From the NCBI RefSeq assembly GCF_020531905.1, contig NZ_JAJAWG010000007.1, forward strand, positions 62,001 to 126,000: 64,000 nucleotides of DNA, given 5' to 3'. The notes under the pieces were generated by a model. That model searched no databases. It was not told the origin of the DNA and saw nothing but the letters and a program-made list of their open reading frames with translations. This stretch comes from Deefgea salmonis (lineage in GTDB: Bacteria; Pseudomonadota; Gammaproteobacteria; Burkholderiales; Chitinibacteraceae). Each line of letters begins with the position of its first letter. The first letter of the stretch is position 1. Positions 36,557-44,699 of the stretch are shown piece after piece. Position numbers and translations under genes: made by a program.

Positions 36557-36937
36557 CTAGCTTGTCTGTGTTTGTTCCCATGCTGATTTAAAGAAAATTA
36601 GTTTATTGCGCTCTTCGGTGGTTAAGTCTGATGGCGTTTGTTCAAGCAATTTATAAACGGCACCAATAAATTCATCAGGGAGTAGTTCCCGATTCTCAAT
36701 TGTTAATGCATCTCCAAACCCAGTACGGATCGCAGCTAATCTGAGTAGTACGTCTTTATTGCTGAGTTGCGTTTTGAGCCACGTTTGCATCTCTTCAAGG
36801 CCTTTCGCTTCTTTCCAAGCATAGAGCGCTGTGATTGGTTTACTCCAAGACCAGAGAGAGTTATTTTCACTTGCAATATCTATTCGGCTCATTGTTTCAT
36901 TCAAGATTTCTTGCCAGTGTTCTGCTTTAAATGCAAA
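36557..36937 (-). pseudogene. C-terminal fragment of an unknown protein
   Basis: About 126 codons open, ending in KLIFFKSAWEQTQTS. The frame has no good start: it runs from the edge of the 71-bp palindrome, where a stop occurs, through FKAEHWQEILNETMSRIDIAS. Helical, polar, with LLRLAAIRTGFGDAL; it looks like the end of a larger protein, possibly a KAP-like NTPase, though I cannot confirm this. The 5' part seems lost at the palindrome. Confidence 0.5.
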
Positions 36938-37005
36938 TCAATGGGGTCAGACTCGATTGATTTCTAGTTTTCCGTGGAATCAATCGAGTCTGACCCCTTT
37001 GATTT
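36935..37005. repeat. 71-bp palindromic repeat, copy 1
   Basis: Arms of 28 bp with one mismatch around a 15-base loop; outer word AAATCAATGGGGTCAGACTC. Identical to 39327-39397. The GGGGTCAGACTC word is like REP sequences linked to RAYT transposases. No transposase is seen here. Confidence 0.8.
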
Positions 37006-37299
37006 CCTCAATGACGAGGAAAGGACACATACGATATGTATGCGCCTCGACAAATGGGCAACAGTTGAATCTGTAGTGTTATGCTCTCGAGGGGCTGGGT
37101 TTAATGTGATCTAAGAAATTCGATAGCGGACAGGGCTGAGCTTGGGTGCTACCGATAGGCATTGTAAAAGAAAACCAAGCCAGTAACATTATTCGATCCG
37201 GAGTGAACACCAATTGATGGTGTGGGGCAAAGTTTATTTACCTTATTCTGACTTTTTTTATAACTAACTCCACGTGAGAAAGATTAGGGCAGCGATAAA
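37006..37299. other. Gap upstream of the DUF262 gene
   Basis: About 294 bp; no gene, and only a short palindrome CATACGATATGTATG near 37031. Probably the promoter region of the DUF262 gene. Confidence 0.35.
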
Positions 37300-38586
37300 A
37301 TGGCAGCGTTACAGCAAGAGCTAATCGTTCGAGGCGAACAAGTTGAACGAGTTTTTATCAACTTTCAGGAAAAAAAATACGTTGTAAACCGGCAGTATCA
37401 GCGCAAGCTAATTTGGACTATTGAGGAAAAGCAAAGCTTTATTGACTCAATAATTAAGGGTTTCCCGATCCCTATTATCTTGCTCGCCGAGCCTCTTGGG
37501 AGGAAAGATGGGACTCTCGAGATTATTGATGGGATGCAGCGCATGAATGCCATCATGTCTTTTATCACTAACGATTTTTCGTTAGAAGGTTGCTACTTTG
37601 ATTTAAATACATTTGCGACGACAAAAGACCTACTTGATCGAAAAGTGATTGCCCAAAAGACGCCACTACTCGACCGAGGTCGATGCCTATCGATTGCATC
37701 TTATCCAGTGCCGCTTTCAATTTATGAGGCGGCGGAGAAAGAATCCGTGGAGGAGGTTTTTCGGCGTATTAACTCTGGCGGCCGCCAGCTTTCTCGGCAG
37801 GAACTTCGGGCTGCAGGTGCGACGGATACATTCGCTGAGTGTATTCGGAAAATCTCTGCACGAGTACGTGGTGACACATCGAATACTGACCTCCTGCAGT
37901 TAAGCGAGATGCAAAAAATTAGCATCACGAACAAGGAGCTAGACTATGGCATCAATGCTGACAACGTCTTCTGGGTCGCTAATGGAATCTTGTCGAAAGA
38001 TCAGCTTCGGCAGAGCAGGGATGAGGAAATGGTCGCCGACATTGTTGCTTACATGGTGTCTGACGAGCCTGTGGCATCACGCACCGAGCTTCTCGACGAC
38101 TATTTCGGCGCAACATTCCCGGAGACTCCTACCAGCAAGGCACGATTCGACACAATTAACCAGGCAGTTAGAAAGAGAAGTTTGGAACTCGTCGATCTTG
38201 ACTATCAACGAGTGCACGACGCTGTAATCCTGCTTCTAAGTCAGGCGCAAGCGACATTTACTGGATTGATTTTTCCAAACGGGAATAGTAACAACCCGGT
38301 GCCGCGTTACTACCAAGTTGTTTTTCTCGCCCTCCATGACTTGATTGTTAAGAAGAGCATGGTGGTCTCAAACAGTAAGGGCCTGATAGCACGGCTAACA
38401 GATTGTGGAAAAAGCATTCAGGTTCAAGATGGAGGGAGATGGGGCGCGGATAACCGGAGCAGGATGATCGATTCAATCGTTGGCTGGATACAGAGCTATT
38501 TCGAAGAGGACAAGAATCCAGATCCAGCGAAGGTTCATTGGGTCACTAAATTCCAAAACTTGCTAACAAATTCAATGACTGAGTAA
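37300..38586 (+). CDS. DUF262 domain protein, ends at an in-frame TAA
   Basis: 428 residues. DUF262 (GmrS/ParB-like) N-terminus: NRQYQRKLIWTIEEKQSFID and IIDGMQRMNAIMSFI carry the conserved QR..W and DG.QR motifs, and EEVFRRINSGGRQLSRQELR follows. DUF262 proteins occur in modified-DNA restriction such as GmrSD and in other defence systems. The frame stays open past the TAA at 38584-38586 into a further domain (38587-39093). Base and codon use is less biased than in neighbours, suggesting transfer. Confidence 0.85.
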   Translation: MAALQQELIVRGEQVERVFINFQEKKYVVNRQYQRKLIWTIEEKQSFIDSIIKGFPIPIILLAEPLGRKDGTLEIIDGMQRMNAIMSFITNDFSLEGCYFDLNTFATTKDLLDRKVIAQKTPLLDRGRCLSIASYPVPLSIYEAAEKESVEEVFRRINSGGRQLSRQELRAAGATDTFAECIRKISARVRGDTSNTDLLQLSEMQKISITNKELDYGINADNVFWVANGILSKDQLRQSRDEEMVADIVAYMVSDEPVASRTELLDDYFGATFPETPTSKARFDTINQAVRKRSLELVDLDYQRVHDAVILLLSQAQATFTGLIFPNGNSNNPVPRYYQVVFLALHDLIVKKSMVVSNSKGLIARLTDCGKSIQVQDGGRWGADNRSRMIDSIVGWIQSYFEEDKNPDPAKVHWVTKFQNLLTNSMTE

Positions 38587-39093
38587 GCAGCCTACGATTT
38601 CAAGCAAGGTTTCTATACTCTTGACCCATCGCCCTCCTTCGATGAGGGTTCGTTCAACAAAATAATGGAGACCTGTGCTGCTATCGCTAATATTGGCAAG
38701 GGAAGCAAGGGCTACGTACTTGTCGGTGTCGCGGAGAATACTAAGACTGCGGCAAGGGTACAAGAAGTTTTCGGAAGCAAACCCTTGTCCTTTAACGGCT
38801 TTCATATAACTGGAGTAGATCACGAAGCAACGCGTGCAGGAAAGAACCTTGATCAGATGTTTCAAGACATCGCAGATAGAGTCGGACGCTCCGTACTATC
38901 AGAACCGCTCAAGTCTTACATAGGCACTCATCTTAAATGTGTTCAATACTTTGATAAGACGGTCTTCGTCTTCGAGATTATTGGTCAGGATACGCCTTCC
39001 CACTGGGGTGGTAAGTGGGTTGAGCGGCAAGGAGCACAGGTCAAGGAAATCCCCCCTGACCGCATGGGTGCGCTGTTCGAGCGCTTTAGGTGA
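38587..39093 (+). pseudogene. AlbA_2/Schlafen-like C-terminal domain, in frame after DUF262 stop
   Basis: 168 codons in the same frame as the DUF262 gene, directly after its TAA, without a start codon until an ATG at 38665 that has no ribosome site and would remove the conserved YDFKQGFYTLD strand. KIMETCAAIANIGKGSKGYV and LVGVAENTK followed by FHITGVDHEA resemble a Schlafen AlbA_2-type nucleic-acid-binding domain. I read it as the second domain of one protein of about 597 residues, cut by a single nonsense codon (CAA to TAA would do it). Confidence 0.65.
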
Positions 39094-39207
39094 AGGGCGT
39101 AACCCCGGCTAAATCAAAGTTGCTAGTCGTGGTATTGTTTTTAAAAGATATTTAGTTTTTTCATAATCGAGTGGAATTGAGGTTTTTTACTGCTATTTGA
39201 AAGGCTT

Positions 39208-39230
39208 AAAGCCCGCTATGCGGGCTTTTT
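39208..39230 (+). terminator. Rho-independent terminator of the DUF262 island
   Basis: AAAGCCCGC-TAT-GCGGGCTTTTT. In the 393-bp gap 39094-39486; otherwise only the second 71-bp palindrome is seen there. Confidence 0.8.
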
Positions 39231-39326
39231 GTCGTCAAACTTTACTACTTGCGGTAATTGTCAAACTAGTTGTCGCCTCAGTCGTTAAATCCTATGCTAT
39301 CTTTTTCGCCACTTTTTCCCTTACGA

Positions 39327-39397
39327 AAATCAATGGGGTCAGACTCGATTGATTTCTAGTTTTCCGTGGAATCAATCGAGTCTGACCCCTTTGATTT
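39327..39397. repeat. 71-bp palindromic repeat, copy 2
   Basis: Identical to 36935-37005, in the same orientation as far as a near-palindrome allows (the 15-base loop is the same). Together they bracket 2.3 kb holding the DUF262 gene. Confidence 0.8.
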
Positions 39398-39486
39398 TCA
39401 AATAACCGGTATGACTGCCAAATCCAAACGAACGCGGCAATCCATTGTGCTAGCATCATTCTCTATTCAATCTGGCAAGTGATGTC

Positions 39487-40626
39487 ATGACCCGTATTGC
39501 CCTACTCAATACCGCCAACGATCTCAGCCCCGCACAATGGGCGCAGTTGGCACGCGGCAATGATCCATTTTTGAGTCGAGAATTCTTGGGGCTTGCCGAA
39601 AGCACTGGCGCGGCCAGCGCTGATTTAGCGTGGCAGCCTGTGCATGTCGTGCTGCAAGCGGCAGACGAATCACCGCGCGCTTTTTTGCCACTGTATTTGC
39701 GCCAGCATTCCTTTGGTGATTTTTCGCGCGATTGGCAATGGGATCAAGCTTGGCAATCCGCAGGGCTGGCCTACTATCCCAAATTGGTGTCGGCAATTCC
39801 ATTTACACCATCGCCGGGGCCGCGCTGTGTCTTGGCGCAAGGCGAGCCTGAATCCACGAGAGATGAGCTAATTGCAGCAGCGATTCATGTCGCGCAAGAG
39901 CTCAAAGCCTCGTCATGGCAATGCTTGTTTGTGCAAGAGAGCGATCGCGCCGCGCTGGAAAATGCGGGGATGTTGCTGCGTGGCGGCGTGCAATTTCATT
40001 GGAAAAATCGAAATTACGCCGATTTTGACGATTTTTTGGCGACGTTCACCGCGATGAAGCGCAAAAAACTCAACCGCGAACGCCGTTATGTCAGCGATGC
40101 GGGTTTACGTTTAGCGACTTTGCATGGTGACGAAATCGACGCGGCGAGCTGGCAAGCCATTTATCGGCAATACGCCGACACCTTCCGCCGCTATGGCAAT
40201 CATCCGGCATTTTCACTCGAATTTTTCCAGCAACTCGCCGCGCAAATTGGCCGTGCAATGGTGGTGTTTGTTGCCTACCAAGGCGATGATCTGGTCGCGT
40301 CGGCGATTTGCTATCGCAGCGGCACGACACTGTTTGGCCGCCATTGGGGTGCGGATATTGAATGCCCCGGCCTGCATTTTGAGCTGTGCTATTACCGAGG
40401 CATCACCTACGCGATTGAACATGGACTGCGAACTTTTGAGCCTGGTGCACAAGGCGAACACAAGCTAGCGCGCGGCTTTGAGCCGGTGATGACTTGGGGC
40501 AGCTATTGGATCGCCAACCCCCGCATGCGCCACAGTGTCGCCCAATTCATCGCCCGCGAAGCCGCCGCCACCGAGCAATACCAATTGGAAATGAGCACGC
40601 ATCTGCCGTTTCGGCTAGAAAGCTGA
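39487..40626 (+). CDS. GNAT/peptidogalycan family acyltransferase (DUF482-like)
   Basis: 379 residues, a double-GNAT protein of the COG3146 type: PFLSREFLGLAESTGAAS and PSPGPRCVL in the first half, then MKRKKLNRERRYVSDAGLRL, YADTFRRYGNHPAFSLEFF and FEPGAQGEHKLARGF in the second. The family is predicted to act on peptide or wall precursors, but the reaction is not known. No signal peptide. Confidence 0.85.
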   Translation: MTRIALLNTANDLSPAQWAQLARGNDPFLSREFLGLAESTGAASADLAWQPVHVVLQAADESPRAFLPLYLRQHSFGDFSRDWQWDQAWQSAGLAYYPKLVSAIPFTPSPGPRCVLAQGEPESTRDELIAAAIHVAQELKASSWQCLFVQESDRAALENAGMLLRGGVQFHWKNRNYADFDDFLATFTAMKRKKLNRERRYVSDAGLRLATLHGDEIDAASWQAIYRQYADTFRRYGNHPAFSLEFFQQLAAQIGRAMVVFVAYQGDDLVASAICYRSGTTLFGRHWGADIECPGLHFELCYYRGITYAIEHGLRTFEPGAQGEHKLARGFEPVMTWGSYWIANPRMRHSVAQFIAREAAATEQYQLEMSTHLPFRLES

Positions 40627-40653
40627 AATCAGCCTTAGGTATTTGCTCAAGAA

Positions 40654-40858
40654 AAATCAATGGGGTCAGTATCGTAGGTTGGGCTAAGCCTGCGCAGCCC
40701 AACGTTTACCGAGTATTGATTTTATTCCTCTCGAAGTTCAATAGGTATGTTGGTGTAGATGCTGATATGTCTGGCTTTCATCTCTATACCTGCAAATATT
40801 TTGGCGCGAACTGTTTGCTTAGCCTCTCGATTGTTGGGCTGCGCAGGCTTAGCCCAAC
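40654..40858. repeat. Composite repeat: partial 71-bp palindrome plus 26-bp inverted repeat element
   Basis: AAATCAATGGGGTCAG (40654-40669) is the first 16 bases of the 71-bp palindrome. Then a perfect 26-bp inverted repeat: starts GTTGGGCTAAGCCTGCGC at 40678-40703, complement at 40833-40858. A 49-bp GGGTAT-family element lies inside. The region 40627-41004 has no gene; a GGCGGGTTACGCC / GGCTAACCCGCC hairpin is at about 40900-40930. Confidence 0.7.
40743..40791. repeat. 49-bp GGGTAT-ATACCC family element, nested copy
   Basis: AGGTAT at 40743 to ATACCT at 40791, exactly 49 bp, nested in the 26-bp inverted-repeat element. Confidence 0.5.
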
Positions 40859-40952
40859 TTACATTGCGGATTGAGTTTGGTGGTATCAGCATCAAATTGG
40901 CGGGTTACGCCTAAAGGCTAACCCGCCCTACGATATTGATGTGCCCAATAAC

Positions 40953-40986
40953 AATAAGGCCGCAAACAATCGTTTGCGGCCTTATT
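40953..40986. terminator. Terminator-like palindrome after the TRIC gene
   Basis: AATAAGGCCGCAAAC-AATC-GTTTGCGGCCTTATT, a 15-bp perfect stem, 18 bases beyond the stop of the minus-strand channel gene. Confidence 0.7.
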
Positions 40987-41004
40987 AATGCTGGTCGAAT
41001 GAGA

Positions 41005-41619
41005 TCAATGCATATCGTGTCGATAGTTAAATGCCGGGAGTCGCCAGCCGCGTTTGAGGGCGGTGAGTCGTAGGAGTAGGCCAAGGGCGAAGCAGGCGGT
41101 GACGTTGAGGTCGTGGTCGATCTTGAGCGTGAATAGGCCGATATACAGTAAGCCGACTAGCATCGAGACGCTGGCGTAGAGCTCGCGCAAAAAAACAATG
41201 GGTACTCGATTGCAGAGCATATCGCGCAAGATGCCGCCGGCAATACCCGTGATCATGCCAGATAATAAAACGATTAGCGGGTGGTAGTTCATGGCCAAAG
41301 CCACGTCGCAGCCGATGATGGTAAAGGCGATAAGGCCAAGGGCGTCGAGGAACATAAATAGCCGATTCAGGCGTTTCATATGCCGGCTAATTAAGACGGC
41401 GGCGATGCCGCTGGCGATGACTAAAGCCACGTATTCAGGATGCTGCGTCCATGCGATGGGGTAGCGGCCGAGTAAAATATCGCGCACCGTGCCGCCGCCT
41501 AAGGCGGTTAAAAAGGCGATGACCGATACGCCAAAAATATCCATATTACGGCGGCCAGCGGCTAGGGCACCGGTCATGGCTTCGGCCGAAATGGCCAGTA
41601 AATAGATTAATGTGAGCAT
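41005..41619 (-). CDS. TRIC/UPF0126 family membrane channel
   Basis: 204 residues from the ATG at 41619; the frame beyond it runs into the riboswitch and is not used. Two UPF0126 repeats: FLTALGGGTVRDILLGRYPI (first) and ITGIAGGILRDMLCNRVPIV (second) with about seven helices in all. The family includes bacterial trimeric intracellular cation channels. A tandem glycine riboswitch lies just upstream, so a role in glycine handling or response to it is likely. Confidence 0.88.
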   Translation of the reverse strand: MLTLIYLLAISAEAMTGALAAGRRNMDIFGVSVIAFLTALGGGTVRDILLGRYPIAWTQHPEYVALVIASGIAAVLISRHMKRLNRLFMFLDALGLIAFTIIGCDVALAMNYHPLIVLLSGMITGIAGGILRDMLCNRVPIVFLRELYASVSMLVGLLYIGLFTLKIDHDLNVTACFALGLLLRLTALKRGWRLPAFNYRHDMH

Positions 41620-41707
41620 GGGCGGGCTCGCGGTGTATTGCTTGGGGTGGGTTGCTGCGGATAAATTGCGGACAAGGCGGGTTCCTAGTGTGAATTCCAA
41701 GTGTTGG

Positions 41708-41893
41708 AATAGCCTCTCCCTTTGTCCTTTTACCTGAGAGTTGCGTGGCGGGTGCCACTTGCCCCTTCGGTGGGTTGCGCTGAGCAACCGCTCTCCAATT
41801 GGCTGAATCAAAATTCCTGCGGTACATGGGCCTGAGCGATTCTGGGAGCTTGCGTCTTCGGCGAAGGCAGATGCCTTTCTCTCCCGCGAGGAG
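41708..41893 (-). promoter_or_regulatory. Tandem glycine riboswitch
   Basis: Two gcvT-type aptamers on the minus strand. Aptamer 1 (about 41893-41823): CGGGAGAGA, GCCGAAGACGCAAGC, CTCAGGCCCATGTACCGCA. Aptamer 2 (about 41800-41710): TTGGAGAGCGG, CACCGAAGGGGCAAG, then CTCAGGTAAAAGGACAAAGG and GAGAGG. These are the conserved glycine riboswitch elements. It sits 90 bases upstream of the TRIC-family gene. The usual tandem form binds glycine and turns expression on. Confidence 0.9.
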
Positions 41894-42209
41894 GGGCGAT
41901 GCTAACGCTAAATCCAAAACGAGTCAATTTAAGCATCGCTAGATTATTCGCCATTTAAATGCGGATTTAATCGCCATGGATTGCCAATGACTGGATTGAT
42001 AAATGGGCGTACATCGTAGATTGGCAGCGTTGATTGATTGCGCTTTAAATGCGCTGAATGTGGCTGTGTCATATCGCATTGCTAAGATTGATATATTGCC
42101 GCCGATGATCGTTGTTGTGGGAAATCTGCTGTGTGTTTCGGGTAAATGTGAGTTTGGCTTTAGAAATCGGCTAAGCTAAGTCTCTATGGTGAATTGGCAA
42201 GGGAAGATC

Positions 42210-42716
42210 ATGAATAATGTATTGATTGTTTCAGTGATTGGTCCAGATCGATCGGGTTTAGTCGAGCAATTGGCGGCGACAATTGCGGCTAAAAATGGCA
42301 ATTGGCTTGAGTCTTCTTTTTCTCGTTTAGCCGGGCAGTTTTCGGGGATTGTTAAAGTGGCCGTGACAGGGGCCGGTGAAGAGGTGTTATTGGCTTTGCA
42401 GCAAATTGCCGGGCTGGATATTCGCGGGGTATTGGATATTGAGCGAGAAGAAACGACGCTTGTTTCGCAAAGCGTGGCATTAAGTTTAATTGGCCATGAT
42501 CGCGTTGGGATTGTCAAAGATGTGGCGACGATTTTGGCGCGGTTTGCGGTGAATATTGAAAAACTCGAAACGTGGTTATCGAGCGGCGCTATGTCGGGCG
42601 AAATGATGTTTCATGCGCAATTAATTTTATCTGCGCCGTTGGATGTCGATTTAGACCAAGTGCATCGCCAATTGGAATGTATTGCCGATGATTTAATGGT
42701 GGAGTGGACTGATTAA
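42210..42716 (+). CDS. ACT domain regulator, GcvR-like
   Basis: 168 residues from the ATG at 42210 (AGGGAAG upstream). Two ACT domains: NNVLIVSVIGPDRSGLVEQL at the start and SVALSLIGHDRVGIVKDVAT at about 86-105, as in GcvR, the repressor of the glycine cleavage system that senses glycine. It could regulate a GcvA-like activator. Its stop overlaps the next start (TAATG). The gap 41894-42209 has no other gene. Confidence 0.85.
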   Translation: MNNVLIVSVIGPDRSGLVEQLAATIAAKNGNWLESSFSRLAGQFSGIVKVAVTGAGEEVLLALQQIAGLDIRGVLDIEREETTLVSQSVALSLIGHDRVGIVKDVATILARFAVNIEKLETWLSSGAMSGEMMFHAQLILSAPLDVDLDQVHRQLECIADDLMVEWTD

Positions 42717-43675
42717 TGTCCTATTTACGTTATTTGGCGTTGCTGCTGTTTTTTCTGGCGTCCTCCGTGATGGCTTATCCTTTAGTGATTGTGGTGGAGA
42801 GTTATCATCCAGAAAACGCTTGGGATAAAGCGTATTTAAATGGTTTACGCAGTAAATTGGATGGCGTCGCTGAGTTGGATTTTATTGCTTTAGATACCAA
42901 GCGTTTACCCACCAGCGCGCATCTGGAGCAAGCTGATTTGGCTTTTTATGAAATTCAGCAAAAAAAGCCCGATTTAGTGGTTTTGGGCGACGATGCGGCT
43001 TTGGCATTATTGGGGCCAAGATTGGCCAGAATGAAAATGCCGGTGGTATTTTTGGGCATTAATGCCGATCCGGCGCAGTATTTTGGTGGGAAATTACCCG
43101 AAAATATCACCGGGGTGATTGAACGCCCTTTGTATCAGCAAAACTTTAATTTAATTCGTGAGTTATTACCGCAAGCAAAAAATATTTTAGTGTTATTAGA
43201 TCAAGATCGATCGGCTTATTTTATACAGGCCGATATTCAACGTTTAAAGCACAATGATATTGATGTGGTGCTGGTGAATAATTATTCGCTTTGGCAAAAT
43301 AAAGTGATGAATGCCAGTTTGCAATACGATGCGATTGTATTGGGCACTTATCAGGCCTTAATTGGGGCCAATGGTCAGCATGTGGAGGCCGATGAGGTGA
43401 TGTCGTGGACGCGCGCGCACAGTCCGGTGCCGATTTTTGGCTTTTGGGATGTTGCGATTAGTCGGCAGGGCGCGGCTGGCGGGATGGTGTTGTCCGGGTT
43501 TGAGCATGGCGCAGTGGCCGGAACGATGGCGCGCGCGATGTTGCAACAGCCTCGGCAGGTATTGCCTGTGCAGCAAAGTAGCCCTGGGCATTTGATATTT
43601 AGCCGAGCGCAGGCCAATTATTGGAAAATTCAAATTCCCCGCAAAATGAGTAAGCGAGTGAGTTGGTTGCCTTAA
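42716..43675 (+). CDS. ABC transporter substrate-binding-like protein
   Basis: 319 residues with signal peptide (LALLLFFLASSVMA). Periplasmic binding fold of the ABC sub-bind type: VIVVESYHPENAWDKAYLNG, KPDLVVLGDDAAL, VFLGINADP, ENITGVIERP and PIFGFWDVAISRQGAAGGM. No permease or ATPase gene is nearby, so it may sense or bind a ligand for a partner elsewhere. Coupled to the ACT gene by TAATG. Confidence 0.8.
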   Translation: MSYLRYLALLLFFLASSVMAYPLVIVVESYHPENAWDKAYLNGLRSKLDGVAELDFIALDTKRLPTSAHLEQADLAFYEIQQKKPDLVVLGDDAALALLGPRLARMKMPVVFLGINADPAQYFGGKLPENITGVIERPLYQQNFNLIRELLPQAKNILVLLDQDRSAYFIQADIQRLKHNDIDVVLVNNYSLWQNKVMNASLQYDAIVLGTYQALIGANGQHVEADEVMSWTRAHSPVPIFGFWDVAISRQGAAGGMVLSGFEHGAVAGTMARAMLQQPRQVLPVQQSSPGHLIFSRAQANYWKIQIPRKMSKRVSWLP

Positions 43676-43765
43676 ATTGGCTTTTTTTCAGTGCGATGTT
43701 TCGATGACGTGTTGATGGTGCTTAAGGGGCCGCTCAACACACCGTCTGAACAAAACGATGTAATG

Positions 43766-43814
43766 ATGTATATGAATGTAGGCCTTATTGATAATGGCTT
43801 TTATTCATATACCC
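43766..43814. repeat. 49-bp GGGTAT-ATACCC element
   Basis: Between convergent genes. Ends ATGTAT and ATACCC, 49 bp; arms ATATGAAT...AGGCCTTATT / ATAATGGCTT...ATTCATAT. Confidence 0.7.
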
Positions 43815-43830
43815 ATAAAACGATATCACT

Positions 43831-44655
43831 TTAATTGCCGACAGCCAGCGCTGCGCCTGAGGCGACGGTGGCTCGGAGTTGCAGTGGTTTGACGCCAAAT
43901 TGCTGGCTAAAACGGCGGCTAAAACGGGATGCCGAGGCATAGCCACATTGCTGCGCGATATCGCCAATGCTGTGTGAGGTGGTTTGTATCATGCCTAAAG
44001 CGGTGTTTAAGCGCACTTGTTCGAGTAAACGCCGAAATGAACTGCCTTCTTGCATCAATTGTCGGCGCAATGTCGACGCGCCTAAATGTAATTGCTGCGC
44101 CATTTGCTCAACCGTCCACGGCTTGCTGGTGTGTAGCAATAATAATTGCTGCACGCGCTGGCTAATTGAATCGCCTTTATCGATAAAAATCGCTTGTCCT
44201 TGTCCGGCCATGGCTAGCGCCAGCAGTAAGCCGATGGCGCGATGATGTAATAACGGGGTTGGTTCTGCGTCGCTGGCTTGAAATAACTGATCCCATTGCA
44301 GCGCAAACCACGGATCAAGTTGGACGCAAAGTTGCGCGGGCTGCAGCAGTGCCGCCCGCAAAACTTCGGGGTATTGCTGCCGACAGCGCGCAATCAGTTG
44401 CGGGTCGAGCAATACCACATCACAAGCGTAGCCATATTGATCGGCTTGATTACGCAGCGTGACTTCTAGCCCCACGGGCGCAATCACCAAATCCCCCGCA
44501 CGAGCAATCAAATGCTGCTCGCCAATAAAGAGATGTTTTTCACCTTGGCGAACGCGCATCAGCATCGGCTGCAAGCAGCAAATTTGGCGCAAAGATTGCG
44601 TTGATTTGGCTTGGATTTGGCTCAATTTGATTTGCTTGGTTTGGAATGCTGGCAT
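43831..44655 (-). CDS. AraC family transcriptional regulator
   Basis: 274 residues. N-terminal cupin-like sensing half (VRQGEKHLFIGEQHLI, AGDLVIAPVGLEV) and two C-terminal helix-turn-helix units: VEQMAQQLHLGASTLRRQLM and IGDIAQQCGYASASRFSRRF, the AraC signature. Targets unknown. It starts 44 bp after the upstream PEBP gene on the same strand and may share its transcript. Confidence 0.9.
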   Translation of the reverse strand: MPAFQTKQIKLSQIQAKSTQSLRQICCLQPMLMRVRQGEKHLFIGEQHLIARAGDLVIAPVGLEVTLRNQADQYGYACDVVLLDPQLIARCRQQYPEVLRAALLQPAQLCVQLDPWFALQWDQLFQASDAEPTPLLHHRAIGLLLALAMAGQGQAIFIDKGDSISQRVQQLLLLHTSKPWTVEQMAQQLHLGASTLRRQLMQEGSSFRRLLEQVRLNTALGMIQTTSHSIGDIAQQCGYASASRFSRRFSQQFGVKPLQLRATVASGAALAVGN

Positions 44656-44699
44656 TGCCGCTGGCTCTTGTGTGCTGGCGGCAAGGCTTGCCGCGTGGA

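Noticed and set aside
41620-41811. In-frame extension of the TRIC-family gene
   Set aside because: It translates the second glycine aptamer and gives a non-membrane, unlikely N-terminus.
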